Assembly: GCF_914271485.1 (NCBI RefSeq)
Contig: NZ_CAJZAG010000004.1
Span: forward strand, 1-64,000
Origin: Cupriavidus pampae
Lineage (GTDB): Bacteria; Pseudomonadota; Gammaproteobacteria; Burkholderiales; Burkholderiaceae
DNA length: 64,000 nucleotides
Reading direction: 5' to 3'
Shown one piece after another: positions 63,694 to 64,000 of the stretch. Below the pieces are notes generated by a model. That model was not told the DNA's origin. It saw only the letters and a list, made by a program, of their open reading frames with translations, and ran no database searches. How positions within the stretch are numbered: the first letter of the stretch is position 1; each line of letters starts with the position of its first letter. The position numbers were made by a program, and so were the translations under genes.

Positions 63694-63932
63694 AGCGTGA
63701 TGCCTCGTTTCTCCAAGTGCGCCATCAGTATACTCCACGACACGCTCCCCGGCGCGAGGTCGAAGAAGACCGTCATCGATCGGCCGAATTTACGCCAGTG
63801 CTCGGCCCCGCCAGGTTCCAGGAACAATTCCGTCAACGTCCGGCAGTGTGCCAATTTCGGCGGAAGCTGAGCGATATCTATCGGTTCAAGGTCCGCGTCG
63901 AAGCCGATCAGTGGCCAAGCGTAGTAACCCAT
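63690..63932 (-). CDS. Hypothetical protein, probably partial at the right edge
   Basis: From ATG 63932 it reads MGYYAWPLIGFDADLEPIDI to EKRGITL (80 aa). The frame stays open upstream to the window end, encoding IQCVGCRAAG before that Met, so the true start may lie outside. The CxxC could belong to a zinc site. No family recognised. Coupled to the 70-aa gene by a 4-base overlap. Confidence 0.5.
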   Translation of the reverse strand: MGYYAWPLIGFDADLEPIDIAQLPPKLAHCRTLTELFLEPGGAEHWRKFGRSMTVFFDLAPGSVSWSILMAHLEKRGITL

Positions 63933-64000
63933 GTGCCCGCCGGCGGGCCCGGCTGCCCGGCAGCCGACACATTGGATGCCTAGTCGGCGAATTTCACGCA

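Overview
The window is GC-rich and has no rRNA or tRNA gene. Gene content and protein style point to a betaproteobacterium of the Burkholderiales, most like Cupriavidus or Ralstonia: fliE runs divergently from fliFGHIJK, there is a Burkholderiales-type CdiA/FHA exoprotein with AAQNEALNN junctions, a cyanide-insensitive-type bd oxidase, and NitT/TauT ABC genes next to a nitrilase. The genus is inferred from style, not from a marker gene.

1-8.6 kb holds the 3' end of a contact-dependent-inhibition (CDI) exoprotein gene, open at the left edge. Its variable C-terminus is predicted to be a C39/papain-fold cysteine peptidase toxin, followed by a candidate immunity gene and a second immunity-like gene. 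Next comes a promoterless, 5'-truncated duplicate of the exoprotein 3' region that carries a different toxin tip and its own immunity gene. A 66-bp scrap of a third copy follows. This is a cassette array for exchanging toxin tips.

8.6-16.4 kb is the flagellar export and basal-body block: fliK, fliJ, fliI, fliH, fliG and fliF on the minus strand, tightly overlapping, with fliE divergent. 16.4-25.0 kb is an eight-gene minus-strand operon. It holds a GT41/O-GlcNAc-transferase-like protein, rfbF, rfbG, a C-methyltransferase, a 3,5-epimerase, an FkbM methyltransferase, an NAD-dependent reductase and an acetyltransferase. Together they look able to make a C-methylated CDP-deoxysugar and attach it to protein, most likely flagellin. 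25.1-31.4 kb returns to flagellar genes: an FlhB-tail homologue, a second FliK-like protein, fliT, fliS, fliD, flaG, fliC, and an Hfq-like Sm protein. A sigma-28 promoter followed about 200 bp later by an intrinsic terminator (31.8-32.0 kb) suggests a small flagellar-regulon RNA. A chemoreceptor with a long tail ending in a CheR/CheB tether follows.

34.5-45.9 kb is envelope and respiration: an MFS exporter, an MpaB-type (DUF2236) protein whose C-terminus runs into a repeat element, an EmrB-EmrA-outer-membrane-channel tripartite efflux operon with a MarR regulator and recurring CTGA-N4-TCAG palindromes, and cydAB with a GbsR-type regulator. 46.2-54.2 kb is a catabolic cluster: a NitT/TauT ABC transporter, a nitrilase, a second paralogous binding protein, an enolase-superfamily enzyme, a BASS-type transporter and a LysR regulator.

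54.2-60.2 kb encodes a GAF sensor histidine kinase overlapping a major-royal-jelly-family protein, an AraC regulator, a FixJ/NarL response regulator and a YkgB-like membrane protein. 60.4-64 kb holds a D-amino-acid dehydrogenase, a frameshifted aspartate/glutamate racemase, a SAM methyltransferase and two small unknown genes, the last probably open at the right edge.
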